Assembly (NCBI GenBank): GCA_031262625.1
Contig: JAISHJ010000090.1
Coordinates: 1 to 7,982 of the forward strand
Reading direction: 5' to 3'
DNA: 7,982 nt
Source of the DNA: Ruminococcus sp.
GTDB taxonomy: Bacteria; Bacillota; Clostridia; Oscillospirales; Ruminococcaceae
Part shown: positions 1-6,932 of the stretch, in pieces
How positions within the stretch are numbered: the first letter of the stretch is position 1
Layout: every line of letters starts with the position of its first letter
Made by a program: the position numbers and the translations under genes
Notes under the pieces: model-generated
The model's database searches: none
What the model was told of the DNA's origin: nothing
What the model saw: the letters and a program-made list of their open reading frames with translations, nothing else

Positions 1-58
1 GGGAGTGTGGCGCAGCGCCACACTGTCACCGCTCCTCCCCCTCCCCAACGTACCCGTA
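1..58. repeat. Partial GC-rich palindromic repeat downstream of the chemoreceptor gene
   Basis: Positions 4-12 (AGTGTGGCG) pair perfectly with 16-24 (CGCCACACT) around a CAG loop, giving a 9-bp stem. A C-rich tract at 32-49 follows, ending in CCCCAACGTACCCG at 45-58. This outer arm resembles the CCCCAACGTTCCCCGG arm (minus strand) of the complete palindromic element at 7746-7836, so it is probably the right half of another copy whose left half lies outside the window. It abuts the stop codon of the chemoreceptor gene. The hairpin might end that transcript, but no U-tract is visible inside the window. The hairpin is directly seen; membership of a repeat family is inferred from the shared arm. 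Confidence 0.55.
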
Positions 59-62
59 AAGA

Positions 63-2147
63 TTACGCATTCTTAAGATGGAAGCGGGAGACGTGGTCGG
101 TTAGGATGGAGGATTGAGCGTTTAGTTCCTCGGCGGAAGCGGCGCATTCCTCGGCGGTGGCGGAGTTCTTTTGGACTACTTCGGAGACTTGGGTGATGCC
201 CTCGTTGATTTGTGAGATAGCCATAGACTGCTGTTCTGAACTGTCGGCTATTTCGGAGATTAGGTCGGTGGAGCGGTTTATGCCTTCTACTATGTCGGAG
301 AGGGAAGCGGCGGTTTGAGCGGCGATATTTGAACCGAGCTCGGCTTTTTTCATGCTGTTTTCGATAAGGACGCCTGTTTCTTTGGCGGCGGCGGCGGATT
401 TGGAAGCGAGGTTACGAACTTCGTCTGCTACTACTGCGAAGCCTTTACCTGCTTCACCGGCGCGGGCTGCTTCGACAGCGGCGTTGAGGGCGAGGATATT
501 TGTCTGGAAGGCTATGTCATCGATTACCTTGATTACTTTGCTTATATCTTGAGAAGCTTGGTTAATTTCGCTTACGGCTTCTGTCATTTGAGCCATCTGA
601 TCAGCACCCTTTTCGGCATTCTGCTTAACAGCGGCGGACATTTCGGAAGCGTTTACAGCGCGCTCGGCATTTTGCTTAGTTTTCTCGGCGACGTCTTGGA
701 TAGAAGCGGAGAGTTGCTGTACTGTAGCGGCTTGTTCGGTAGAACCTTCGGCGAGGGACTGGGAAGCGTCGGAGATTTGGTTTGCGCCGAGGGAGACTTG
801 CTCAGCGGCACGGTCAATTTCGCCGAACATCATGTTGAGACTGTCAATCATCTTAACTATAGCGGAGGAGATTGTATCGTCTTCGGACATGGGGTTGTGT
901 TCAATTGTGAGGTCGCCGTCAGCAACACGGGTAAGGATTAGTGAAATAGCGTTCAGAGCATTTGATACATTTCCGAGGTTCTCGGCACATTCGGCAGTTT
1001 CGTCTTTACCGGAAGCTAATTCTTTTTGCATTGCTTTTTCTTCGTCGGAGAAGTGAGTTCTGCCGCGAGTACCTATAGCTTTTAGTGTTTCAGTTACAAA
1101 TGCAATAGGCGAAGCGATTGCTTTAGTTATAGCCATAGCCATGATTACCGAAACGATAATTGCGATAACAACAAGAGCGGTTACTGCGATAAGAGATATT
1201 GTAGCCATATTTTGAGATTCAGCTAAAGCGGCGTTAACTGCATCGTTTTGGTCTGCGAGAGTGTTAAGAGCAGTGGTTGCAGCTGCGGCATCGGTGCGGA
1301 ACTGTGCTAAAGCGGCATCTGCTTTTAGGTTAGCTGTTTCGTATTCGACAAAATGCTGTTTGTATGTAGTAATGGTCTCTATCAAAGCATCACAGCTGTC
1401 TCTGTTAGCTTGAACGGTAAGGATTGCTTTGTAGTCATTTATTGAGGTAATAAAATCGTCAATTTCTGTAATAGCTTCTTGTGCGCTTTCATCGTCGAAA
1501 GTTTCAAGGTTAACGTTAACTAAAACGCGTACTTCTGTAAGGATAGTAGCAAGGTCGTTAGCACCTTCGATTTTTTCGATACGGACGGAGCGGATGTTGT
1601 TGCGCTCAGAGCCTGCCGCCGCACCGGCGTAATTATCAAAATCGTTATTAAGGCTTGACATCTGACCGTCAAAGAGTTCGTCGATTTGTGCTTGAATTTG
1701 AGAACCTGATTCTTTTGTTGCGGCTTTCGCAACATCGGATTCTTTGAGTGCGGCAGTCATATCTTCAAGTGCGGAACGATAAGCTGTTACACCTTCGGCG
1801 GCCGACTGAGCATCATCCTGTAAATCGGAAAGCACATCAAGATTAGCTTTTAAGTATGTTTCGCCGTCTTTCATGTATTTTTCGGTTTCGTCAATATAAC
1901 CGACTGCGGCGGTGTGAAGTGATTCCTGATAGCCGTAGATAAGCTGGTTTGACTGGACGCGGGCGTTCATGAAACTCCCTCTTGCATCGACTGCGTAGTC
2001 CCATATGTCGGTTTGAACGGAAACAGTTTTTATGTCATTTATAGTAATGAGGTTGAGTGTCATGACTAAAATGACGATGAGAACCATAAGACCAATAGGA
2101 ATGCCGAAACCAACTAAAAGTTTTTTGCCGATTTTCATGTTTTTCAT
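63..2147 (-). CDS. Methyl-accepting chemotaxis protein (transmembrane chemoreceptor)
   Basis: A 694-residue chemoreceptor that should sense an extracellular ligand and control CheA autophosphorylation through CheW. The N-terminus has IGKKLLVGF followed by a first membrane helix (about 10-33), typical of four-helix-bundle (4HB_MCP-like) receptors. Residues 34-314 form a largely helical external domain, and a second membrane helix spans about 315-338. A HAMP-like linker follows, with its Pro at 347 but its GDL turn only at 411-413, so about 40 residues are inserted compared with a simple HAMP. The signalling domain (about 441-694) has the highly conserved hairpin tip at 542-581 ([20 protein letters not shown] onward). 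Likely methylation helices lie near 466-480 and 634-648. There is no C-terminal NWETF-type CheR tether. The ATG at 2147 has AGGAG eight bases upstream. No cheA, cheW or flagellar genes are in view, so it is an orphan receptor here. Family is certain; the ligand is unknown. Confidence 0.97.
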   Translation of the reverse strand: MKNMKIGKKLLVGFGIPIGLMVLIVILVMTLNLITINDIKTVSVQTDIWDYAVDARGSFMNARVQSNQLIYGYQESLHTAAVGYIDETEKYMKDGETYLKANLDVLSDLQDDAQSAAEGVTAYRSALEDMTAALKESDVAKAATKESGSQIQAQIDELFDGQMSSLNNDFDNYAGAAAGSERNNIRSVRIEKIEGANDLATILTEVRVLVNVNLETFDDESAQEAITEIDDFITSINDYKAILTVQANRDSCDALIETITTYKQHFVEYETANLKADAALAQFRTDAAAATTALNTLADQNDAVNAALAESQNMATISLIAVTALVVIAIIVSVIMAMAITKAIASPIAFVTETLKAIGTRGRTHFSDEEKAMQKELASGKDETAECAENLGNVSNALNAISLILTRVADGDLTIEHNPMSEDDTISSAIVKMIDSLNMMFGEIDRAAEQVSLGANQISDASQSLAEGSTEQAATVQQLSASIQDVAEKTKQNAERAVNASEMSAAVKQNAEKGADQMAQMTEAVSEINQASQDISKVIKVIDDIAFQTNILALNAAVEAARAGEAGKGFAVVADEVRNLASKSAAAAKETGVLIENSMKKAELGSNIAAQTAASLSDIVEGINRSTDLISEIADSSEQQSMAISQINEGITQVSEVVQKNSATAEECAASAEELNAQSSILTDHVSRFHLKNA

Positions 2148-2174
2148 ATGTATTACTCCTGTTATGGAATATAA

Positions 2175-2203
2175 ATTTTAACATCATATAAATTGTAAAT
2201 CAA
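2175..2203 (-). promoter_or_regulatory. Sigma-A-like promoter of the chemoreceptor gene
   Basis: On the minus strand, TTGATT (2203-2198) is followed by a 17-base spacer and TAAAAT (2180-2175). The spacer ends in TGT, giving an extended -10. Transcription should start near 2168, leaving a leader of about 20 nt that contains the AGGAG site at 2160-2156. No sigma-D/FliA-type motif (TAAA, about 15 bases, GCCGATAT) was found, so this receptor appears to be under the housekeeping sigma factor. Confidence 0.65.
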
Positions 2204-2310
2204 TATTTCTTGGATAAAAACGTTTTTATATTACCTAATTATTAATATACTGTAAAATTAAGCCGTAATATACAACACTTCTATAAAATGTAGACATTTA
2301 TTAAATTTTT

Positions 2311-2350
2311 GCTATAAAAATAGGAATACTGTCAAACGACAGTATTCCTA
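2311..2350 (-). terminator. Intrinsic terminator of pnp
   Basis: A perfect 13-bp inverted repeat, TAGGAATACTGTC at 2321-2333 and its complement at 2338-2350, has a 4-base loop. In the minus-strand transcript the stem is followed at once by TTTTTATAGC (2320-2311). It lies 34 bases after the pnp stop codon, the expected place for a Rho-independent terminator, and it separates pnp from the chemoreceptor promoter. The stem is rather AT-rich. The plus-strand side is followed by CGTATAG, not a T-run, so it works in one direction only. Confidence 0.85.
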
Positions 2351-2383
2351 CGTATAGAATATACTTATAATATACTATATGAA

Positions 2384-4504
2384 TCAGCTGTTAGAAACCG
2401 CATTTTTAGCTTCAAGCTGTGCAAGCGCGGCGATGAGAGAGAGGTTAATTCTGCCTTGACTGTCAATCTCCATTACCTTTACGGGGATTTCGTCGCCGAT
2501 GTTAACCACATCTTCGACCTTTTCAACACGCTGTCTCGCAAGCTTGGAAATATGAACGAGACCGTCTTTCCCCGGGGCAATTTCAACGAACGCGCCGAAA
2601 TTCATGATGCGGACAACTTTACCCTTGTATATCGCTCCGACTTCGGGGTCGTTAACGATAGTGTTAATTATGCGGATAGCTTTGTTGCAGTTATCGGCAT
2701 CAATTCCCGAAACGAATACGCTGCCGTCATCTTCAATGTCGATTTTAACGTTGCAGTCAGCGGTAATCTTTTGGATAACCTTGCCGCCGGAACCGATAAC
2801 CTCGCGGATTTTGTCGGGGTTAATTTTTATCTGCATCATCTTAGGAGCGTACTTACCTACTTCGGGGCGGGGTTCTGCAATTGCCTTAAGCATTATCTCG
2901 TCAAGGATATAGTCACGCGCTTTGTGGGTCTTCGCGAAAGCTTCCTTGATAATATCAATAGTTAAGCCGTCAACCTTAATGTCAACTTGTATAGCGGTAA
3001 TACCATTTTTAGTTCCGCCTACCTTGAAGTCCATATCGCCGAAGAAATCTTCAAGCCCTTGAATGTCAACCATTGTTGCGTAGCTTCCGTCGTCTTTAGT
3101 GATAAGTCCGCAGGAAATTCCGGCAACGGGAGATTTTATCGGAACACCGGCATCCATGAGAGCAAGTGTTGAGCCGCAGATTGAACCTTGTGAAGTTGAA
3201 CCGTTTGAAGAAAGAATCTCCGAAACAAGGCGGATAGCGTATGGGAAGTCCTCAACAGGAGGAATAACAGGCTCGAGAGCGCGCTCTGCTAAAGCGCCGT
3301 GACCGATTTCACGTCTGCCCGGACCTCTTGAGGGCTTCGTTTCGCCTACAGAGTATGAAGGGAAATTGTAGTGGTGGATGTAGCGCTTAAATTCCTCTTC
3401 GTCGATACCGTCAAGCTTCTGTCTGTCGGAAACAGGACCGAGTGTGCAGACGGTAAGTACCTGAGTTTGTCCGCGAGTGAATATTCCGGAACCGTGTACG
3501 CGGGGGAGAACTCCTACTTCTGCCGCAAGAGGACGAATCTCGTCAATACCGCGCCCGTCAACACGCTTGCCTTCGTAAAGCCAGTTTCTAACAATCTTCT
3601 TCTGTAGCTTGTAGATACATTCGTCAATCATAGAAATCTGTTCGGGGTACTGCTCGTCAAAAGCCGCGTGAATCTCATCCTTAATGGGCGCAAGGCGTGC
3701 TTCACGGATATTTTTGTCGTCTGTATCGAGTGCAAGCTTAACCTTTTCTGTGGCAAGTTCCTCAATTTTATCAAAGAGGTCGTGGTCAACATCCATCGAC
3801 TGGAATTCGAGTTTCTTCTTGCCGATTTCGGATACTATAGAATTTATGAACGAAACAATTTTCTTGATTTCGGCGTGTCCGAGTTCAATCGCTTCAACCA
3901 TCTTGTCGTCGGGAACTTCATTAGCACCCGCTTCAATCATTACAACCTTTTCGGCGGAAGCCGCAAGGGTGAGGTTTAAGTCGTTGTGTCCGCGCTGTTC
4001 AAGGGTAGGATTGAGTACAAGTTCACCGTCAACAAGCCCTACGGAAATTCCGCCGATAGGACCGTTCCAAGGAATGTCGGAAATAGCTATTGCAATTGAA
4101 GCGGCAATCATACCTGTAATTTCGGGGGAGTTATCGGGGTCAACCGAGAGGACGGTCATTACAACCGAAACATCGTTGCGCATATCTTTAGGGAAAAGCG
4201 GACGAATCGGGCGGTCAACCACACGAGAGGTTAAAATTGCCTTTTCGGAGGGTTTCCCTTCGCGCTTCATAAATGAGCCGGGGATTTTTCCTACAGAGTA
4301 GAGCCGCTCCTCAAAATCAACTGAGAGAGGGAAGAAGTCGATGCCGTCACGGGGCTTTGCAGACATGGTAACGTTACCCATTACAACGGTATCACCATAA
4401 CGTACCCAACATGAGCCGTTCGAGAGTTCGCAGGTTTTGCCGGTTTCGACAACTAATTCGCGTCCGGCGAATGTGGTCTTAAATGTTCTTGCATTTTCAA
4501 ACAT
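2384..4504 (-). CDS. pnp: Polyribonucleotide nucleotidyltransferase (PNPase)
   Basis: A phosphorolytic 3'-to-5' exoribonuclease that releases nucleoside diphosphates from RNA and can run in reverse to add 3' tails. It normally works as a homotrimer in the cytoplasm, as part of mRNA turnover. The 706 residues match the usual family length of about 700. In order: first RNase PH-like domain (about 3-215, with RNA-channel loop FMKREGKPSE at 78-87), a helical linker (about 230-300), second catalytic RNase PH domain (about 310-540, with RVDGRGIDEIRPL at 314-326 and conserved GDMDFK at 489-494), a KH domain with GSGG loop at 571-574, and a C-terminal S1 domain (about 621-692). I chose the ATG at 4504 because MFENARTFKT matches family N-termini and GAAAGG lies 10 bases upstream. 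An in-frame ATG at 4534 would add ten non-conserved residues. It lies downstream of rpsO, as in many bacteria. Confidence 0.98.
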   Translation of the reverse strand: MFENARTFKTTFAGRELVVETGKTCELSNGSCWVRYGDTVVMGNVTMSAKPRDGIDFFPLSVDFEERLYSVGKIPGSFMKREGKPSEKAILTSRVVDRPIRPLFPKDMRNDVSVVMTVLSVDPDNSPEITGMIAASIAIAISDIPWNGPIGGISVGLVDGELVLNPTLEQRGHNDLNLTLAASAEKVVMIEAGANEVPDDKMVEAIELGHAEIKKIVSFINSIVSEIGKKKLEFQSMDVDHDLFDKIEELATEKVKLALDTDDKNIREARLAPIKDEIHAAFDEQYPEQISMIDECIYKLQKKIVRNWLYEGKRVDGRGIDEIRPLAAEVGVLPRVHGSGIFTRGQTQVLTVCTLGPVSDRQKLDGIDEEEFKRYIHHYNFPSYSVGETKPSRGPGRREIGHGALAERALEPVIPPVEDFPYAIRLVSEILSSNGSTSQGSICGSTLALMDAGVPIKSPVAGISCGLITKDDGSYATMVDIQGLEDFFGDMDFKVGGTKNGITAIQVDIKVDGLTIDIIKEAFAKTHKARDYILDEIMLKAIAEPRPEVGKYAPKMMQIKINPDKIREVIGSGGKVIQKITADCNVKIDIEDDGSVFVSGIDADNCNKAIRIINTIVNDPEVGAIYKGKVVRIMNFGAFVEIAPGKDGLVHISKLARQRVEKVEDVVNIGDEIPVKVMEIDSQGRINLSLIAALAQLEAKNAVSNS

Positions 4505-4608
4505 ATTTTTTTTACCTTTCATTTCGGACGGCATTTAGCACAAAATCCTATCTATAATTTTTACCCTTCCGCCGAATAGTAAACCTCTATAGACACGATT
4601 CTATGCTA

Positions 4609-4614
4609 ATTATA
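4609..4614 (-). promoter_or_regulatory. Candidate -10 element of a pnp promoter
   Basis: The minus strand has a perfect TATAAT at 4614-4609, inside GGTATAATTAGC, just after the hairpin that follows rpsO. It would start transcription near 4602, giving pnp a leader of about 100 nt. The hexamer 17 bases upstream (TGATTC) is a poor -35 and there is no TGn extension, so this is only a candidate. It would let pnp be expressed separately when the upstream hairpin reduces read-through. Confidence 0.4.
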
Positions 4615-4636
4615 CCGTTCCGTTAAATTCAGAATC

Positions 4637-4658
4637 AGGGCGGTTTTTACACCGCCCT
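4637..4658 (-). terminator. rpsO-pnp intergenic hairpin (weak terminator or processing site)
   Basis: AGGGCGGT (4637-4644) pairs perfectly with ACCGCCCT (4651-4658) around a 6-base loop, starting 16 bases after the rpsO stop. The minus-strand transcript then reads GATTCTGAATTT, which is not a real U-tract. It may therefore be a leaky terminator, an RNA-stabilising 3' end for rpsO mRNA, or a cleavage site between rpsO and pnp. In E. coli the rpsO-pnp junction carries both a leaky terminator and an RNase III site. The structure is seen; its role is inferred. Confidence 0.5.
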
Positions 4659-4673
4659 TACTCTTTATAAAAT

Positions 4674-4940
4674 TTACTTTCTTATGCCGAGTTTCTCGAT
4701 AATTGCTCTGTAACGATTAATGTCTTTTTTCATGAGGTAACCTAAAAGGTTACGTCTGCGCCCGATCATCTTAAAGAGTCCTCTGCGGCTGTGGTGGTCT
4801 TTTTTGTGAGTTTTAAGGTGTTCTGTTAAGTCGTTGATACGGCGTGTGAGGATTGCAATCTGAACCTCAGGCGAGCCTGTATCCTTGTCCGACAGCCGGT
4901 TTGCTTCGATAACGGCTGTTTTTTCATCTTTGAGCATCAT
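4674..4940 (-). CDS. rpsO: 30S ribosomal protein S15
   Basis: A primary 16S rRNA-binding protein of the small-subunit platform. It organises the central-domain three-way junction and contacts the large subunit. The 88 residues are full family length, and the sequence is canonical from end to end: [10 protein letters not shown] near the N-terminus, then [13 protein letters not shown], then [10 protein letters not shown], ending in IIEKLGIRK. The start is the first of two adjacent ATGs (4940-4938). AAGGCGG at 4957-4951 sits 10 bases upstream of it, better spacing than for the second ATG. The gene has its own strong promoter and a long leader, described separately, and is followed by pnp. S15 represses its own mRNA in several bacterial groups, so autoregulation is plausible here. 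Confidence 0.98.
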   Translation of the reverse strand: MMLKDEKTAVIEANRLSDKDTGSPEVQIAILTRRINDLTEHLKTHKKDHHSRRGLFKMIGRRRNLLGYLMKKDINRYRAIIEKLGIRK

Positions 4941-5066
4941 GGGTAAAATACCGCCTTTTTAATTTTTCCTCTGACTAAGACAGGGTAGTTAGACTTATAA
5001 CCGGTATGCGGCTTGCTCCCGTGTCTGAGTTCAGGGTAATTGTGTATTTTGTATACAAAACACAAC
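4941..5066 (-). promoter_or_regulatory. Long rpsO 5' leader, candidate S15 autoregulatory RNA
   Basis: From the predicted start near 5066 the mRNA has about 126 nt before the rpsO ATG. Its first bases form a hairpin (5065-5040): two 5-bp helices separated by a 2-nt bulge, with a UAUA loop. Further on, ACUCAGAC (5030-5023) can pair with GUCUUAGU (4981-4974), 7 of 8 positions. The loop of that helix holds AUACCG (5007-5002), which can pair with CGGUAU (4953-4948) overlapping the 3' half of the Shine-Dalgarno AAGGCGG. The two pairings cross, as in a pseudoknot. Known S15 leaders of other groups fold into pseudoknots or three-way junctions that mimic the rRNA site. The complementarity is seen; the regulatory role is inferred. 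Confidence 0.5.
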
Positions 5067-5072
5067 GCTAAT

Positions 5073-5101
5073 ATTATACCATATTAATTTTGGTTTGTAA
5101 A
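5073..5101 (-). promoter_or_regulatory. Strong sigma-A promoter of rpsO
   Basis: The minus strand shows TTTACA (5101-5096), a 17-base spacer and a perfect TATAAT (5078-5073); only one base departs from the TTGACA/TATAAT consensus. A- and T-tracts upstream of the -35 (about 5102-5140) could act as an UP-like element. Transcription should start near 5066. The promoter lies just after the ABC operon, so rpsO-pnp does not depend on that operon for transcription. Confidence 0.85.
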
Positions 5102-5154
5102 TGGTTTAACAAAAAAATGCGAAAAAATTTTTAATAAATTTACAATTGCTGTAC

Positions 5155-6153
5155 TTAGCTTTTGTAAATATCTGCTATAATCCGTTCCATAGGCAGTTCC
5201 TTCACCGAAATATCGGTAAATTTTATGCTTTCGGCAAGGTGTTCGATAAACTGATTTATTGGCATTATGTCCATATCCGCTTCAAGTGTAAGCTGCAATT
5301 CCGACGGAAAACTTGATGCAAGGATTGCTTTACGCACAGCTTCGGGCAGAACTTCCGTAAGATGCCCGGAAAGCCGCTCCGAAAGCGTAAGTTCAATAAC
5401 CTTCTTTCGCCCGAGGTAGTTTCGCAGATTTTCAAGTTCACCGTCAAAGACTTTTTCGCCTTTGTTAATTATTATTACCCGTCTGGCAAGTTCACATACG
5501 TCATCAAGGTCGTGAGTAGTTAGTATGAAGGTTGTACCCTGCTTGTTCATATTTGCGATAAATTCGCGTACGCTTGCCTTCGCGATAACATCAAGTCCGA
5601 TTGTAGGTTCGTCAAGGAAAACGATTTTCGGCGCATGAAGCATAGCCATTATAAATTCACACTTCATACGCTCGCCGAGGGACAAAACCCGTGTCGGTTT
5701 CTTAATTACGTCCTCAACGTCAAGCAGTTTTGTCATATACGCAAGGCGTTCGTTATAATCGGCTTTCGGTATGTCATATATTGCGCGGTTAAGGTTGAAA
5801 CTGTCTTCGGGAGGAATGTCAAATATAAGCTGTGACTTCTGCCCGAAAACCGCGCCGATTTCCTTTACATAACGCCCTCTCTCTGCGGCGGGGGAGTACC
5901 CGGCAGAAATAATCCTCCCGGATGTGGGGAAAAGTGCTCCGCAGAGCATCTTTACCGTGGTTGACTTCCCCGCACCGTTCGGACCGAGAAGACCGCATAG
6001 CTGTCCTTCAGGTATCCCAAAAGAAATGTCATTCACAGCATTAACTGTTATCTTTTCGCGGTGGAAGAAGCTTTTCACCGTTTCACGGAAATCGCTTCCG
6101 CGCTTATAAGTCGTGTAAGTTTTGACGAGGTTTTCGACTGTAATTAAAGCCAT
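5155..6153 (-). CDS. ABC-2-type transporter ATP-binding protein
   Basis: A 332-residue cytoplasmic ATPase that should power the two membrane proteins encoded just upstream. All nucleotide-binding motifs are intact: Walker A GPNGAGKST at 57-65, Q-loop Gln near 105, signature LSLGERMK at 157-164, Walker B IVFLDE at 177-182 with catalytic Glu182, D-loop GLD at 186-188 and switch His at 214. A C-terminal region of about 90 residues (from about 245) follows, as in the DrrA-like/COG4586 group. The N-terminal stretch before the P-loop (TYKRGSDFRETVKSFFHRE, about 14-32) is also typical of that group. The ATG overlaps the upstream stop in TAATG (one shared base), and its G-rich ribosome site lies inside the end of that gene, indicating coupled translation. 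After the stop there is only AT-rich sequence and no convincing terminator before the rpsO promoter. Substrate unknown; export is inferred from the family. Confidence 0.95.
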   Translation of the reverse strand: MALITVENLVKTYTTYKRGSDFRETVKSFFHREKITVNAVNDISFGIPEGQLCGLLGPNGAGKSTTVKMLCGALFPTSGRIISAGYSPAAERGRYVKEIGAVFGQKSQLIFDIPPEDSFNLNRAIYDIPKADYNERLAYMTKLLDVEDVIKKPTRVLSLGERMKCEFIMAMLHAPKIVFLDEPTIGLDVIAKASVREFIANMNKQGTTFILTTHDLDDVCELARRVIIINKGEKVFDGELENLRNYLGRKKVIELTLSERLSGHLTEVLPEAVRKAILASSFPSELQLTLEADMDIMPINQFIEHLAESIKFTDISVKELPMERIIADIYKS

Positions 6154-6932
6154 TATCCCCCCACCCCCTCATAGAGACGTATCATGTGATTATATAGCCA
6201 TACAGCGAACAGCAAAAATAATACTGCCGGAATTACGGCAAGAAGATTTACGAAGTCGAATCGCCCGAGCAGTATCTCCGCCGGGAAACAACCCATTGCG
6301 GCGAAGGGAAGAAGGAATGTCACTACCATGCGAAGTGCAAACGGAAATATTTTTACCGGATATTTTCCGAAGTTTTCAAAGCTCAGGTTAATTTCAAAAA
6401 GCCTTGAATTTGCTACCCACTTGAAGCTTGCGGCGGCGGATATAAGCGCGGAGGCGGCGTTTACAGCAAATCCCGCGAGAAACAGCAATATGCATAGCGG
6501 AAGGTTTGAATAAGTTATTTCGCAGTTTACAGACGATACTGCTATTAATACTAACGAACCCAAAACTCCGCCGAAACTGTTAATCCGAAAACAGGTCGAA
6601 AACATATAAAGAATCGGCGGCATAGGTTTTAGGAGTACCGTTTCAAGTGTACCTTCTCTGACGTGGTTCATAGTCTCCCATACTATATTTTCGGTGAATA
6701 CCGCACAGAGCGCAGATGAAAGTCCGAAAATCGCCTGCATAAGCATCGCTTCCCAGAATGTCCAGCCCGGGAATGATGCTCCTGCTCCATATATTAATAT
6801 AGTCACAAGCGGCGCAGCTACCGTCCATAAAAGGTCGAAGAGATTCATTAGGATAAAATTGGCACGATAAGCGGCACCGGTCTTTATGCTCGTAACTATT
6901 CCGGCAAGATATACGCGAAAGAAATCTTTCAT
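6153..6932 (-). CDS. ABC-2-type transporter permease, second membrane subunit (COG3694/DUF990-like)
   Basis: A 259-residue integral membrane protein with about six hydrophobic helices (near 27-49, 59-80, 117-135, 144-168, 196-214 and 228-248). It begins directly in a short cytoplasmic helix, with no signal peptide. Two features point to the ABC2_membrane_6/DUF990 group: the cytoplasmic loop VREGTLETVLLKPMPP (91-106), and SFENFGKYPVKIFP (184-197) before a late membrane helix. Such proteins occur as a trio of two different permeases and one ATPase, exactly the arrangement here. It probably pairs with the product of the preceding gene to form the membrane pore. The start codon overlaps the preceding stop in ATGA, with GGGGGTGGGAGC just before it. 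Family confidence is good; substrate is unknown. Confidence 0.9.
   Translation of the reverse strand: MKDFFRVYLAGIVTSIKTGAAYRANFILMNLFDLLWTVAAPLVTILIYGAGASFPGWTFWEAMLMQAIFGLSSALCAVFTENIVWETMNHVREGTLETVLLKPMPPILYMFSTCFRINSFGGVLGSLVLIAVSSVNCEITYSNLPLCILLFLAGFAVNAASALISAAASFKWVANSRLFEINLSFENFGKYPVKIFPFALRMVVTFLLPFAAMGCFPAEILLGRFDFVNLLAVIPAVLFLLFAVWLYNHMIRLYEGVGG

Noticed and set aside
549..941. Open frame of 130 codons on the plus strand inside the chemoreceptor gene
   Set aside because: It is a shadow of the well-conserved signalling domain, with no independent ribosome site or family likeness.
2148..2320. Search for a flagellar sigma-D promoter ahead of the chemoreceptor gene
   Set aside because: No TAAA/GCCGATAT pair was found, whereas a good sigma-A-like promoter is present at 2203-2175.
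3684..4301. Open frame of 205 codons on the plus strand inside pnp
   Set aside because: It lies antisense to a fully conserved enzyme gene. The translation is Ser/Ile/Thr-rich low-complexity sequence that resembles no family I recognise.
4505..4534. Alternative pnp start ten codons upstream (MPSEMKGKKN)
   Set aside because: The extra residues are unlike PNPase N-termini, and the ATG at 4504 has a better-placed GAAAGG site.
5095..5145. Inverted repeat TTGTAAAT (5095-5102) and ATTTACAA (5138-5145) overlapping the rpsO -35
   Set aside because: The 8-bp AT-rich arms are 35 bases apart in very AT-rich DNA, so chance is likely. As an exporter-operon terminator it would lack a GC-rich stem next to a U-tract.
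5155..6153. Non-canonical ABC signature LSLGERMK instead of LSGGQ
   Set aside because: To my knowledge this variant is usual in the COG4586 group. Walker A, Walker B, the catalytic Glu and the switch His are intact, so it is not a sign of inactivity.
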